Shown in pieces: positions 8,272-16,157 of a stretch of DNA of 41,117 bases. Below the pieces are notes generated by a model. That model did not search any database, was not told the DNA's origin, and saw nothing but the letters and a program-made list of their open reading frames with translations. The stretch lies in NCBI GenBank assembly GCA_009776725.1, contig WRNE01000013.1:1-41117 (forward strand), written 5' to 3'. The DNA comes from Coriobacteriia bacterium (GTDB taxonomy: Bacteria; Actinomycetota; Coriobacteriia; Coriobacteriales; UBA8131). Position numbers and translations under genes: made by a program. Within the stretch, counting starts at the first letter, position 1. Every line of letters starts with the position of its first letter.

Positions 8272-9171
8272 TTAAACCAAGAACAAGTCGGTGCTCAAGT
8301 ACTTTTCACCCCGGTCCGGCAGTATAGTCACCATCACGCCTTTGTCAATTCGCTCTATAACGCGCAATGCAGCCAGCATAGCGGCACCGCTGGACATCCC
8401 CACAAAGATACCTTCTTCGCGGACTATGCGCCTGGCCATTTCATAGGCCTCCTCGGTATCGATAAGAATGCTCTCGTCGATCTCGTTAATGTCATAGATC
8501 TCAGGGACTATTGCTTCTTGCAGGCTCTTTAGCCCTTGGATGTAATGCCCGGCCACTGGCTGTGCCTCGATGATCTTCACGTCGGGGTTTCTCTCTTTTA
8601 ACATCATGCCCACCCCCATCAAAGTGCCAGACGTGCCCAAGGCAGACACAAAATGGGTGATACGCCCGTCTGTCTGTTGCCAGATCTCTTCAGCTGTGGT
8701 CTCATAATGCGAGATCTTGTTGTATTCGTTGGAAAACTGGTTGGGATGGAAGTACTTGTCGGGCTCGGCTTCGATCAGCTCAGCCGTCTTCATGATAGCC
8801 CCGTCTGTGCCAAGCTCAGGGTCAGTAAGATATATCTCACTGCCAAATGCCTTGATCATCTTCTGGCGCTCTATAGACACAGCCGAACTCATGACTATCA
8901 AGACTTTGTAGCCCTTGACTGCTCCGATCATGGCCAAGCCGATACCGGTATTGCCCGATGTCGCCTCAATGATTATCTGGTCCTTGCTCAGAGTGCCTTC
9001 TTCTTCGGCCTGTTCGATCATTTTTAAGGCGATGCGGTCTTTGATACTGCCTGTCGGGTTAAACCCCTCGACTTTTGCATAAAGCTCTACTCCTGGGTTC
9101 GGGTTCAATACATTTATCCTTACCAGCGGGGTGTTTCCAATCGTATCGAGGATTGTGGGAAAAAACATCAT
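8272..9171 (-). CDS. cysK: Cysteine synthase (O-acetylserine sulfhydrylase)
   Basis: A 299-residue fold-type II PLP enzyme. The PLP lysine is K44 in TGSIKDRIA, the phosphate/substrate loop TSGNTGIG follows, then GTSGTLMG, and the C-terminal PDRGEKYLST. These are the marks of CysK/CysM, which make cysteine from O-acetylserine and sulfide. Two consecutive ATGs occur at 9171 and 9168; the AGGAG site fits the second one better. No serine acetyltransferase lies nearby. CysM, or a cystathionine-synthase-like activity, is possible within the family. Confidence 0.9.
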   Translation of the reverse strand: MMFFPTILDTIGNTPLVRINVLNPNPGVELYAKVEGFNPTGSIKDRIALKMIEQAEEEGTLSKDQIIIEATSGNTGIGLAMIGAVKGYKVLIVMSSAVSIERQKMIKAFGSEIYLTDPELGTDGAIMKTAELIEAEPDKYFHPNQFSNEYNKISHYETTAEEIWQQTDGRITHFVSALGTSGTLMGVGMMLKERNPDVKIIEAQPVAGHYIQGLKSLQEAIVPEIYDINEIDESILIDTEEAYEMARRIVREEGIFVGMSSGAAMLAALRVIERIDKGVMVTILPDRGEKYLSTDLFLV

Positions 9172-9274
9172 TACTCCTAACTGTTGCTGGTATTGTATAC
9201 CATATCTAAGGGTTATTCCCCTACGTTATGTGCGAGCAGCGTTCATAGAGCCATCTGTTGAATACACTGCACTT

Positions 9275-9306
9275 AAAAAAGCGGTAGTGTTTATCAACAC
9301 TACCGC
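9275..9306 (-). terminator. Rho-independent terminator after the pilin-like gene
   Basis: A perfect 11-bp stem, GCGGTAGTGTT (9281-9291) with AACACTACCGC (9296-9306), has a 4-base loop. On the minus strand it is followed by six T (9280-9275). It lies 26 bases after the stop of the surface protein gene. Confidence 0.93.
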
Positions 9307-9331
9307 CTATAAAGCTCTAGTAGTTTTGACT

Positions 9332-10606
9332 TTACAATGAAGTGCTTTTGCGCCTCATCAGGACCACGCTTCCTGAGAGCACCATACACCCTGCTATACA
9401 CACTAGCAAGATAGCAATATCACCAGTTTTCGGTGTTGCTGGAGGAGTGTACACATTAGTAAAGACCAGCCCGTCGTCAGGATAAGTCACATCAAGCTCA
9501 TAAGCGTCTTGGTCTGGGTAGAAATAGACAGTAACGCTCACAGTGTATTCTGTCCTGTCATATTTCCAGCCAGCACCAGTCTGGTTGACCTCTTTTACTG
9601 TATATGTGTACTCACCGTCTTCAGTGTAGGTTATAGGCGTGAAGACAATGTTTCCGTCGATATCGTTAGTGCCTGTGGCAACGGTGTTCCCGTCTGCATC
9701 GATGACCACGAAGGTAAACATCCCAGAAACCAGCCGTGCCCCTTCGACGTTTTTCGTGCCTTCCAGGACCAGGCTCGGGTCGGTCTCTATTCTTGGGGGT
9801 ATGTATGTGTTTGTAAAGACTACCGGCTCGTCGCCATAATCGATAACCGCAATGACAACCGTGTTCGACCGGGTGTCTCCAGATAATAAGTACACGGTTA
9901 TCTTGATCTGATAGACGGTGTCATCGCATATCCAACGGCCACCTCCCAGCGAGTCTTCGCTGATGGTATAAAAGTAGTCTCCCTCGGCATCGTACTCGGT
10001 AAACCTTATCGGGTCAAAAACGATGTTTCCGTCTGCATCGTTGGTTGCCGTGCCGATTCGGACGCCACTGCTGTTGTATAGGCCGAAACTGAACAAGCCA
10101 TCAGTTAGAGGCGCGCCGATGCCTATCTTTTCTGCCTCAATGGTAACTAAGGTCTCTGCTGCACCGCCCCGGTACCAGAAGTTGACAGTCCCGGTGTTTT
10201 GCTCTACCCGGCCATTGTTCCGCTGCATCGAGCCGTCGTCGACAAGGCGGGCCTGGTTGTCGCTACGATGGGCTATCTGGCTGGGCAGTACCTCCTCGAC
10301 GAACAGGCTGCCCGAGTATATTTCGACATACTCGAGAACATAGCCGATGCCAAGCTCTGTCGGGCCAGACTTGCTTACTCCGCTGCCAGTGCCCGAGACA
10401 ACCACTTCATACAGGTCGTCGGGGTCGTTGTCTGGCGGGTATGAGAAATAGAAGTGGAAGGTCAATCCTTCTCCGCCATGCATCTGAATCTCCACCTCGT
10501 TGGCGGCGTAGGCTACAGACGACAGCCCCATCATCAAAGTAGCACAGCCCATTACAGCTACCAATACCAAAGCCCACAGTTTATTGCCCAAGCGGTTTCT
10601 AAGCAT
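9332..10606 (-). CDS. LPXTG-like wall-anchored protein with two FctA/SpaA-type pilin domains
   Basis: A 424-residue surface protein with a signal peptide ending near AYAAN (residue 34). A unique region of about 120 residues follows, then two repeats of about 110 residues of the Spy0128/FctA pilin type (about 157-268 and 283-385). Each repeat holds the residues expected for a self-formed isopeptide bond: Lys (AEKIG; GTKNV), Glu (TISED; TVKEV) and Asn (VFTNTY; VFTNVY). The C-terminus has the sorting motif TPKTG, a hydrophobic helix and the basic tail MRRKS, so a sortase should attach it to the wall. The start at 10606 follows AAGGAGGG; an upstream in-frame start lacks one. No sortase or second pilin gene is nearby, so it is a lone subunit or adhesin. 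Confidence 0.88.
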   Translation of the reverse strand: MLRNRLGNKLWALVLVAVMGCATLMMGLSSVAYAANEVEIQMHGGEGLTFHFYFSYPPDNDPDDLYEVVVSGTGSGVSKSGPTELGIGYVLEYVEIYSGSLFVEEVLPSQIAHRSDNQARLVDDGSMQRNNGRVEQNTGTVNFWYRGGAAETLVTIEAEKIGIGAPLTDGLFSFGLYNSSGVRIGTATNDADGNIVFDPIRFTEYDAEGDYFYTISEDSLGGGRWICDDTVYQIKITVYLLSGDTRSNTVVIAVIDYGDEPVVFTNTYIPPRIETDPSLVLEGTKNVEGARLVSGMFTFVVIDADGNTVATGTNDIDGNIVFTPITYTEDGEYTYTVKEVNQTGAGWKYDRTEYTVSVTVYFYPDQDAYELDVTYPDDGLVFTNVYTPPATPKTGDIAILLVCIAGCMVLSGSVVLMRRKSTSL

Positions 10607-10972
10607 GAAACCCTCCTTAATTCCCTCTACGAAATACAAAGTTCATGCGTTTGCTTCACCAAGTGCTTTTTGGTAAGTAATATTTTAGTGTAAAACCAGG
10701 CCGGCACTATTAAAAAACCCGCAATATCTTTGCCAATTCTTAAGTTTATTGTCATCGATAAGCAGCATATAAGGGGAAAAGGACGATTGTTGTTAAAAAA
10801 CAACTTAAAAAGCAAAATGTGGTTGTAAGGGTACCATCTAAGACAGCGGCTAATAGAGCGTTTATTCTAAAACAGGCGCTTATCGCGATTGCCGCAGGCT
10901 GTATACCATAAGCCTTGGCAGCAGCCTGCTTGGCAATTGCGATAAGCATGAAACCGTTCGTTCCTGTTAAGA
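10607..10972. other. Gene-free interval with a long imperfect hairpin
   Basis: This region separates the end of the acyl-CoA synthetase gene from the start of the pilin-like gene, both on the minus strand. Its left part is AT-rich and should hold the pilin gene promoter; no consensus -35/-10 pair stands out. The right part carries the hairpin at 10879-10946. No coding sequence with a ribosome-binding site is seen. Confidence 0.45.
10879..10946 (-). terminator. Long imperfect stem-loop after the acyl-CoA synthetase gene
   Basis: The arm CTTATCGCGATTGCC then GCAGGCTG (10879-10901) pairs with CAGCCTGC then TTGGCAATTGCGATAAG (10922-10946), with one mismatch and a 2-base bulge. The stem is about 22 bp. 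On the minus strand it is followed by GCGCCTGTTTTAG, a weak T-run. It lies 27 bases past the acyl-CoA synthetase stop codon, so it probably ends that transcript. Confidence 0.5.
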
Positions 10973-12613
10973 CTATGAGAGGCTTTGGGCAGCAACGACG
11001 TTCTCTGCCCCATACATTGTGCGAAGCAAGGGTTTTTCTATCTTCCCGGTCGCATTGCGGGGCACAGGGGCAAAAATAACCAGCCTTGGCCGTTTATAGC
11101 GAGGCAGGCCAAGACAGTATTCGTTGATGTCGTCCTCGCTAACCTCCCGTCCGGGCTTGAGCTCGATGATTGCGGCAGCGATCTCGCCTAGCCTGGTGTC
11201 TTGGACACCGATCACTGCCGAGTCTTTGATGTCGGGGTGCGCTGCCAAAAAGTCTTCGATCTGCACCGGATAGATATTCTCCCCACCTGAGATAATGACG
11301 TCTTTTTTGCGGTCTACGAGGTAGATGAAGCCTTCGTCGTCCTGCATTGCCATGTCGCCAGTGAACAGCCAGCCGTCCTTGATAGTCTCGGCAGTGGCAA
11401 CATCGTCCTTGTAATAGCATTCCATTACTGCCGGCCCGCGCACGCAGAGCTCGCCTACGCTAGTGTCGGTAATAGTGTTTCCTGCCTCGTCGACGATCTT
11501 GGTCTCCCAGCCAAAGCCAGGCACGCCGATGGCTCCGACTTTATGCACATTCTCGATACCAAGATGCACGCATCCCGGCCCGATTGCTTCGGACAAGCCA
11601 TAATTGGTGTCGTATTCGTGGTGCGGGAAAACCTCCAGCCAGCGATGGATCAGGCTTTGCGGCACCGGCTGGGCCCCGATGTGCATCAGCCTCCATTGGC
11701 TGAGGTTTGGGTAGTCCTCCAGTTTGACGTCGCCGTTTTCCAAGGCAACCAAGATGTCTTGGGCCCAAGGGACCAACAGCCAGACAATCGTGCATTTCTC
11801 TTTCGACACAGCGTCGAAGATGTATTCTGGGGACGTCCCTTTCAGCAAGACCCCACAGCCACCGACCAAGAAGCTGCCGAACCAATGCATCTTGGCACCA
11901 GTATGGTACAAGGGGGGTATGCACAAAAAGACATCCTCATGGCTTTGGCCGTGGTGTGCCTGCTCGACTTGGCAGGAGTGCATCAGGCTCTGGTGCTTAT
12001 GTAGGATCGCTTTGGGAAAGCCCGTTGTCCCAGAAGAGAAGTAGATCGCCGCCAAGTCGTCGTCAGTCAGTGTGATATCCGGGGACGATGACGAACAGTC
12101 GGCTGTCAGCTCGATGTAGCTCTCGGCAAAGCTCGGACAGACCTCGACGCCGAAGAAGATCAAGGCCAGCTCCTCTGGCAGCTGCTCGACGATGTCTTCC
12201 ATGCGCCCGATGAACTCTGGGCCAAAGACTAGAATGTCGACATCGGCCTTGTCCAGGCAGTATGCGATCTCGTCAGCGGTATAGCGGAAGTTCAGAGGGA
12301 CGGCTATGGCGCCAGTCTTTAGGATCCCGAAATAAATCGGCAGCCATTCCAGGCAGTTGGTGAGCAGTATTGCTACTTTGTCCTCCTTGCGGACACCCCA
12401 TGAAAGCAAGAGGTTCGCGAAGCGGTTTGCTTTCTCATTGAACACCGACCAGCTGATCTCACGACGGTAGTAGGATGTATTGGCTGGCTCTACAAGCTCG
12501 AACTCCCGCCATGTCACCCGACGCCTTTCGGTGATTTCCGGATTGATTTCTACTAAAGCAGTCTCATTTCCATAGAGCTCTACGTTTTGTTCAAGGATCT
12601 CGGTAATTGGCAT
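10973..12613 (-). CDS. Acyl-CoA synthetase / AMP-dependent ligase (ANL superfamily)
   Basis: A 546-residue adenylating enzyme that activates a carboxylic acid with ATP and transfers it to CoA. The P-loop-like motif YFSSGTTGFPKAILHKH lies around residue 190, the hinge region GWLFTGD with DRKKDVIISGGENIYP around 425-455, and the catalytic lysine near the C-terminus in NATGKIEKP. This layout suits a medium- or long-chain fatty acyl-CoA ligase, but chain length cannot be read directly. The ATG at 12613 has AAAGGAGG 8 bases upstream. The upstream 230 bases form a highly structured leader with a terminator hairpin immediately before the gene, so attenuation control is likely. Confidence 0.9.
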   Translation of the reverse strand: MPITEILEQNVELYGNETALVEINPEITERRRVTWREFELVEPANTSYYRREISWSVFNEKANRFANLLLSWGVRKEDKVAILLTNCLEWLPIYFGILKTGAIAVPLNFRYTADEIAYCLDKADVDILVFGPEFIGRMEDIVEQLPEELALIFFGVEVCPSFAESYIELTADCSSSSPDITLTDDDLAAIYFSSGTTGFPKAILHKHQSLMHSCQVEQAHHGQSHEDVFLCIPPLYHTGAKMHWFGSFLVGGCGVLLKGTSPEYIFDAVSKEKCTIVWLLVPWAQDILVALENGDVKLEDYPNLSQWRLMHIGAQPVPQSLIHRWLEVFPHHEYDTNYGLSEAIGPGCVHLGIENVHKVGAIGVPGFGWETKIVDEAGNTITDTSVGELCVRGPAVMECYYKDDVATAETIKDGWLFTGDMAMQDDEGFIYLVDRKKDVIISGGENIYPVQIEDFLAAHPDIKDSAVIGVQDTRLGEIAAAIIELKPGREVSEDDINEYCLGLPRYKRPRLVIFAPVPRNATGKIEKPLLRTMYGAENVVAAQSLS

Positions 12614-12833
12614 TTGTCTGTTCCTCCTTTAAAAATGTCTGTGGGCATAAAAATAGCCACGCTCTATTCTCGTGGCCCATCTTTTTTTAACTTCCGGCTC
12701 TCTTGCCGGCTTTTGTCTAGAGCCACCACAAGGTGCTGCACCCGTGGTGACCTATGTCGCCATGGTGCAGCTACAAATAGTAGTAGCAATAGGCTTGTGT
12801 TGCATAACTGTTCATCATATCCTCGGTTATGCA
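12614..12833 (-). promoter_or_regulatory. Candidate structured leader (attenuator or riboswitch) of the acyl-CoA synthetase gene
   Basis: Read on the minus strand, the leader holds in order: a hairpin TGCATAAC/GTTATGCA (12833-12826 with 12808-12801); GGTGCAGC/GCTGCACC (12771-12764 with 12742-12735); a competing nested hairpin GTGGTG/CACCAC (12749-12744 with 12729-12724) that reuses the GCTGCACC arm; CCGGC/GCCGG (12709-12694); and a terminator GCCACG/CGTGGC (12676-12656) with a T-run, 35 bases before the start codon. A TTGACA with TAACCT 17 bases on, near 12863-12835, could be its promoter. I found no T-box, TPP, SAM, FMN or c-di-GMP consensus. Confidence 0.5.
12648..12688 (-). terminator. Terminator hairpin inside the acyl-CoA synthetase leader
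   Basis: GCCACG (12656-12661) pairs with CGTGGC (12671-12676) around a 9-base loop. On the minus strand it is followed by TATTTTTA (12655-12648); on the plus strand by CCATC and seven T (12682-12688), so it could work both ways. No promoter fits between it and the gene start at 12613, so on the minus strand it must act as an attenuator or leak. Confidence 0.65.
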
Positions 12834-12935
12834 GGTTAGTGCTTTAGAGTGCCTGTGTCAAGAGGGCTTTGAGCCCGCAATGTCCTAAAGACCCATTCAT
12901 AATGGCCCTAAGTCCCATTCGCGATGCTTGAAAAG

Positions 12936-14744
12936 TCAGAGGCTTTTTACTTGATAAAGCTCGTCGTCGACAAAGCCCAGGTTTCGGTAGTACTCCCGAG
13001 TCCCGACTGAGCTGATCACATTGACTTGCCTGTACCCGGACGTTTTGGCAATCTGGCATGCTTTCTCGATCAGACTGCGCCCCAGTCCGAAGTGCTGGAC
13101 CCCATACGTCCTGCGGCTCAAAGGAGCCACTTGGCCATAGACATGCACTTCCCGTATCATTGCCTGGAACGGGCCGACCGGCAGCGCGCCTTGGTTCGCT
13201 ACCACATACTCCTGTCTCGGTAATGACAAGCGCAAGAAGCCCGCGATACGGCCCTGGTCAGTCACCCATTGCAAAAAATACTCGGTTGTGACAGTCGTGT
13301 CATACGAGATGGTCTGCAAGTCCAAATCTTCGATTAAGACCTCAGCCGAGCCGATCTCCCGAAAACGGATCTCCGGAATGTCTACGCCTTGGCCCAGCAG
13401 CTTTTTTTCCACCATTTGGCGCAGATTCGTCTTCTTGTTGCCAGCCACGATATCCTTAGCAGAAATATCCCTAACCATTCTGGAGATCCTGACAAACGGC
13501 GGGGTGTTCAAGCTGTCCGTCGCCAAAGCCTCCACCAGCTCGGCTTCGCTGTACGGCGCCCAGCTCTTGTCCCGGTAATTGTCCATGAGATGCGAGCTTT
13601 CCACCAAGGCACAGGGATACAACTTCACCTCGTCGGGGATAAAGCCCCTGTCGGTTACGAACTGCAGGTAGCTCGAGGCGTCTTTCTGTGGAGAAGACCC
13701 CAGCAGGTTCAACATGAAATGGGCCTGGATCTTGAAACCGAACAGCCTGAGCAGCTGAAACGACTCGCTGATGCGAGGGACACTTAAATGCCTGTTGTTC
13801 AGCTCAAGCAACTCTTGGTCAAGGCTCTGGATGCCCATCTGGATCTTTGTGCAACCATATCGCCTAAGCAGCCTGAGGCTGTCTGGGTCAACGGCGTCAG
13901 GACGGATCTCGACTGCCAGCCCGACTACCCGATGCCTGCTCGTTTCGTTTTGTATTTGCTGTTCAGCCAGCTCGTCAAAGCCTGCCGATTGGAAGCTCTC
14001 AAGGCGCTTCCAATCGGCATCAACCGAATAGACCTTATCGACTGCCTGGTTGTAGGTGAGCACTTGGCTGTTGACTGCTTCTTGGACACCCGCGACTTTT
14101 TTGGCAATCTCGTCGGCTTGGTTGCTGATACCGGCTTCAAGGTACAGGCCCATGCGTGCTTGGAAGCTAGTCTCCAGCACGTCGTCACTGTCGTTTAACG
14201 CTAAGAACAGCTCTTTGACAAACCATGTCTGGTATGCTTCCGGATAGTCTGTCCAAGTCCCGCCCAAGACGATAAGCTCGATCTTATCGGTCGGATGACC
14301 CATATCGACAAGGGTCCTCAAACGGGCAGCAACTTGCAGGTAGGGGTCGAAATAGTTCCGCTCCGCCCTTTGGCAGGCTGGCTCGTCGCTTAGATAGCTC
14401 TTTGGCATGCGGATGTCGTTCGGACAGAACAAGCAGTCGCTTTGGCACTTCCCGGGCTTGGTGATCACCGTGATCGTGGTTACCCCTGAGGCGCTTCGCC
14501 GAGGTTTTATCCGCAAGACCTTAAATAGCCGCTCTTCGACTGCCTGGTCGATGCCTAAGTGGTCCCAAAGGTCAGGGTCGAGCTTTTTTTGCTGCAAGTA
14601 ATAGGGCAGTATCTGCCTCTTTGCATATTGTTGGCCGATTGCGCGGTTTTGGTTGTTCTTGTGGATCAGTTTCTCTAGGTCTCGCTCAAGCAGGTCGTGG
14701 CCGCTTTTAATCTGCTCGAGTATTTCTAGTAAAATCATGTCCAT
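12936..14744 (-). CDS. elp3: Elp3-family tRNA uridine(34) acetyltransferase (radical SAM + GNAT)
   Basis: A 602-residue homologue of Elongator subunit Elp3, which adds a carboxymethyl-type group to the wobble uridine of tRNA using acetyl-CoA and a radical SAM centre. The [4Fe-4S] cysteines are C100, C104 and C107 (KCQSDCLFC), in the CxxxCxxC spacing. The Elp3 signatures DKIELIVLGGTWTDYP and VGLAVEIRPDAV follow, then GCTKIQMGIQSLDQELLELNNR. The C-terminal GNAT domain holds the acetyl-CoA loop GLGRSLIEKA and ends in YYRNLGF. An insertion of about 50 residues sits in the middle. The start has no ribosome-binding site and begins 3 bases from a palindromic -10 box, so a leaderless mRNA is likely. 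It diverges from a Trm9-like methyltransferase that would act next in the same pathway. Confidence 0.92.
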   Translation of the reverse strand: MDMILLEILEQIKSGHDLLERDLEKLIHKNNQNRAIGQQYAKRQILPYYLQQKKLDPDLWDHLGIDQAVEERLFKVLRIKPRRSASGVTTITVITKPGKCQSDCLFCPNDIRMPKSYLSDEPACQRAERNYFDPYLQVAARLRTLVDMGHPTDKIELIVLGGTWTDYPEAYQTWFVKELFLALNDSDDVLETSFQARMGLYLEAGISNQADEIAKKVAGVQEAVNSQVLTYNQAVDKVYSVDADWKRLESFQSAGFDELAEQQIQNETSRHRVVGLAVEIRPDAVDPDSLRLLRRYGCTKIQMGIQSLDQELLELNNRHLSVPRISESFQLLRLFGFKIQAHFMLNLLGSSPQKDASSYLQFVTDRGFIPDEVKLYPCALVESSHLMDNYRDKSWAPYSEAELVEALATDSLNTPPFVRISRMVRDISAKDIVAGNKKTNLRQMVEKKLLGQGVDIPEIRFREIGSAEVLIEDLDLQTISYDTTVTTEYFLQWVTDQGRIAGFLRLSLPRQEYVVANQGALPVGPFQAMIREVHVYGQVAPLSRRTYGVQHFGLGRSLIEKACQIAKTSGYRQVNVISSVGTREYYRNLGFVDDELYQVKSL

Positions 14745-14747
14745 GGC

Positions 14748-14758
14748 CTATAGTATAG
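14748..14758. promoter_or_regulatory. Palindromic -10 element shared by two divergent leaderless genes
   Basis: CTATAGTATAG is a perfect 11-base palindrome centred on 14753. It reads as TATAGT (14749-14754) on the plus strand and TATACT (14757-14752) on the minus strand. From either box the expected transcription start falls on or next to the ATG at 14760 (plus) or 14744 (minus). Neither gene has a ribosome-binding site at those ATGs. No clear -35 is seen on either side. Confidence 0.6.
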
Positions 14759-14759
14759 A

Positions 14760-15584
14760 ATGGCGCAGGTCTATATGAACAGAGAAACTGCAACAAAACT
14801 GATTAGTTTGAACAACGAATTCTACCGGTTAAACGGCGACTCGTTCTTCGCCACTCGGCAGTCGGCATGGCCTGGTTGGTCGGCTTGCCTGGAACTGTTG
14901 CGGGCTGAGGAGTCTTTTCCCCTGGACGCGTTCTCGGTGCTTGACTTGGCAGCGGGGAATATGCGCTTTTATGGCTTTTTACGCGACAGCCTCCCAGCCG
15001 CCAAGATCGACTATTATGCTGTCGACTCCAGTGACCTGGCCCGAGGGTCCGCCAAAAGTGGGCATTTTCAAGGCATGGATATCCTAAGCAGCCTCATGTC
15101 TGCCGAAGGCGAGGGCCAAGGCTTTCGGCTGCAGGCGCCCTTGGTCGACCTAAGCGTCTGTTTTGGGTTCATGCACCATGTTCCAGGCGTTGGCCTGCGG
15201 AAACGGGTGATGGAAGTCCTCTGTGCCCAAACCAGGCCTGGGTCGGTGCTGATCGTTTCGTTTTGGCGCTTTATGGACAGTCCCAGTTTGGCAGCAAAGG
15301 CTAGAAAGGCCCATGAAACGGCCCTCGAAGAACTCGGTTTAGACGGCCTGGACGCAGGTGACTGGCTGATCGGGTGGAACGACGCTCCCCACACCTACCG
15401 TTATTGCCACAGCTTTAGCGAGCCTGAGATCGACCAGTTGCTTGACCTATGCAGCGGCTGGGCTGATTGCATAGGCCGCTTCACAGCCGACGGCCGGTCA
15501 AAGGACTTGAACACCTACCTCGTCTTGCGAATCCGGCCCGAAGCAGTCTTTGACCATTTCGATGAAGCTCCGCGGCTCGTCTAG
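14760..15584 (+). CDS. Trm9/ALKBH8-like tRNA wobble-uridine methyltransferase
   Basis: A 274-residue class I SAM methyltransferase. Motif I is VLDLAAGNMRF (60-70), preceded by FFATRQSAWPGW (29-40), which mirrors the FSxTRxxPWP motif upstream of motif I in Trm9 and the ALKBH8 methyltransferase domain. FMHHVPGVGLRKRV with SFWRFM (137-172) matches their IHH...RR...VWA region, YRYCHSFSEPEI (213-224) matches their RYYHxFxEGEL, and the end NTYLVLRI matches the final strand. Trm9 methylates the carboxymethyluridine made by Elongator to mcm5U34; here the gene is divergent from elp3, which supports the same role. The ATG at 14760 gives a leaderless start; an ATG at 14775 with AGGT upstream is the alternative. 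Its last 87 bases overlap the opposing gene at 15498. Confidence 0.75.
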   Translation: MAQVYMNRETATKLISLNNEFYRLNGDSFFATRQSAWPGWSACLELLRAEESFPLDAFSVLDLAAGNMRFYGFLRDSLPAAKIDYYAVDSSDLARGSAKSGHFQGMDILSSLMSAEGEGQGFRLQAPLVDLSVCFGFMHHVPGVGLRKRVMEVLCAQTRPGSVLIVSFWRFMDSPSLAAKARKAHETALEELGLDGLDAGDWLIGWNDAPHTYRYCHSFSEPEIDQLLDLCSGWADCIGRFTADGRSKDLNTYLVLRIRPEAVFDHFDEAPRLV

Positions 15585-16145
15585 GGCAATGGAGTCAAAG
15601 GCCAAGGGGTTGTTGATCTCTTCTAGGACATCGGCAGGCAGCTCCGAGTAGTAGACCAGTGACCCAGGCATGACCCATTTACCTGCCAGCATTGCCAAAC
15701 GAATGCCAAGGGCGCCCGCTTCGCCAAAGATCGAGGCAGCCTGTTTGTCGACAACTAGGTATTCGGCGTCGTTATGGATCGGCCTTAACACCATCCGCCC
15801 AGTGTCCAGGTCGATTTCGGTCAACCAGAAGTCGGCAACGAACTGGCTCTCTGCGACTTCGCGGTAAAGGCTAAGCGTCTCCTCGTCAAAATGCTCTGGG
15901 TTAAGCTGGATAAACTCATGGAAGGGTGTAATACCACTGGGCAGCACATAGTCGAAGGCGAACCATTCGACCGCCAGGCTGACCAAGACCTCGACATCCT
16001 CGCTGTCCAGTGCCGGATCAGCGTCCACCTCCGTCATGAAGCCCGACATTGCTGCATCGAAGAGCCCAGCATGATTGTCAGCGTAATACTCGGTCACCTC
16101 GATAAACAACAGCGACGGAGTCTCAAAGACTGAGTCCATATCCAT
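15498..16145 (-). CDS. Protein of unknown function, paralogue of its upstream neighbour
   Basis: A 215-residue cytoplasmic protein with no signal peptide or membrane helix. A helical half contains the motif EWFAFDYVLPSGITPFHEF, then a beta-rich half with ADFWLTEIDLDTGRMVLRPI and GIRLAMLAGKWVMPGSLVYY. The same order of motifs occurs in the preceding gene, so the two are tandem duplicates. The start is taken at 16145 because GGAGG lies 6 bases upstream; a first ATG at 16157 directly abuts the upstream stop codon. The two genes are certainly cotranscribed. The end overlaps the Trm9-like gene tail by 87 bases on the other strand. I do not recognise a function. Confidence 0.75.
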   Translation of the reverse strand: MDMDSVFETPSLLFIEVTEYYADNHAGLFDAAMSGFMTEVDADPALDSEDVEVLVSLAVEWFAFDYVLPSGITPFHEFIQLNPEHFDEETLSLYREVAESQFVADFWLTEIDLDTGRMVLRPIHNDAEYLVVDKQAASIFGEAGALGIRLAMLAGKWVMPGSLVYYSELPADVLEEINNPLAFDSIALDEPRSFIEMVKDCFGPDSQDEVGVQVL

Positions 16146-16157
16146 TGCGCCCTCCAT

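Noticed and set aside
12614..12843. T-box leader before the acyl-CoA synthetase gene
   Set aside because: The invariant AGGGTGGNACCGCG box is absent, and the gene is not an amino-acid gene.
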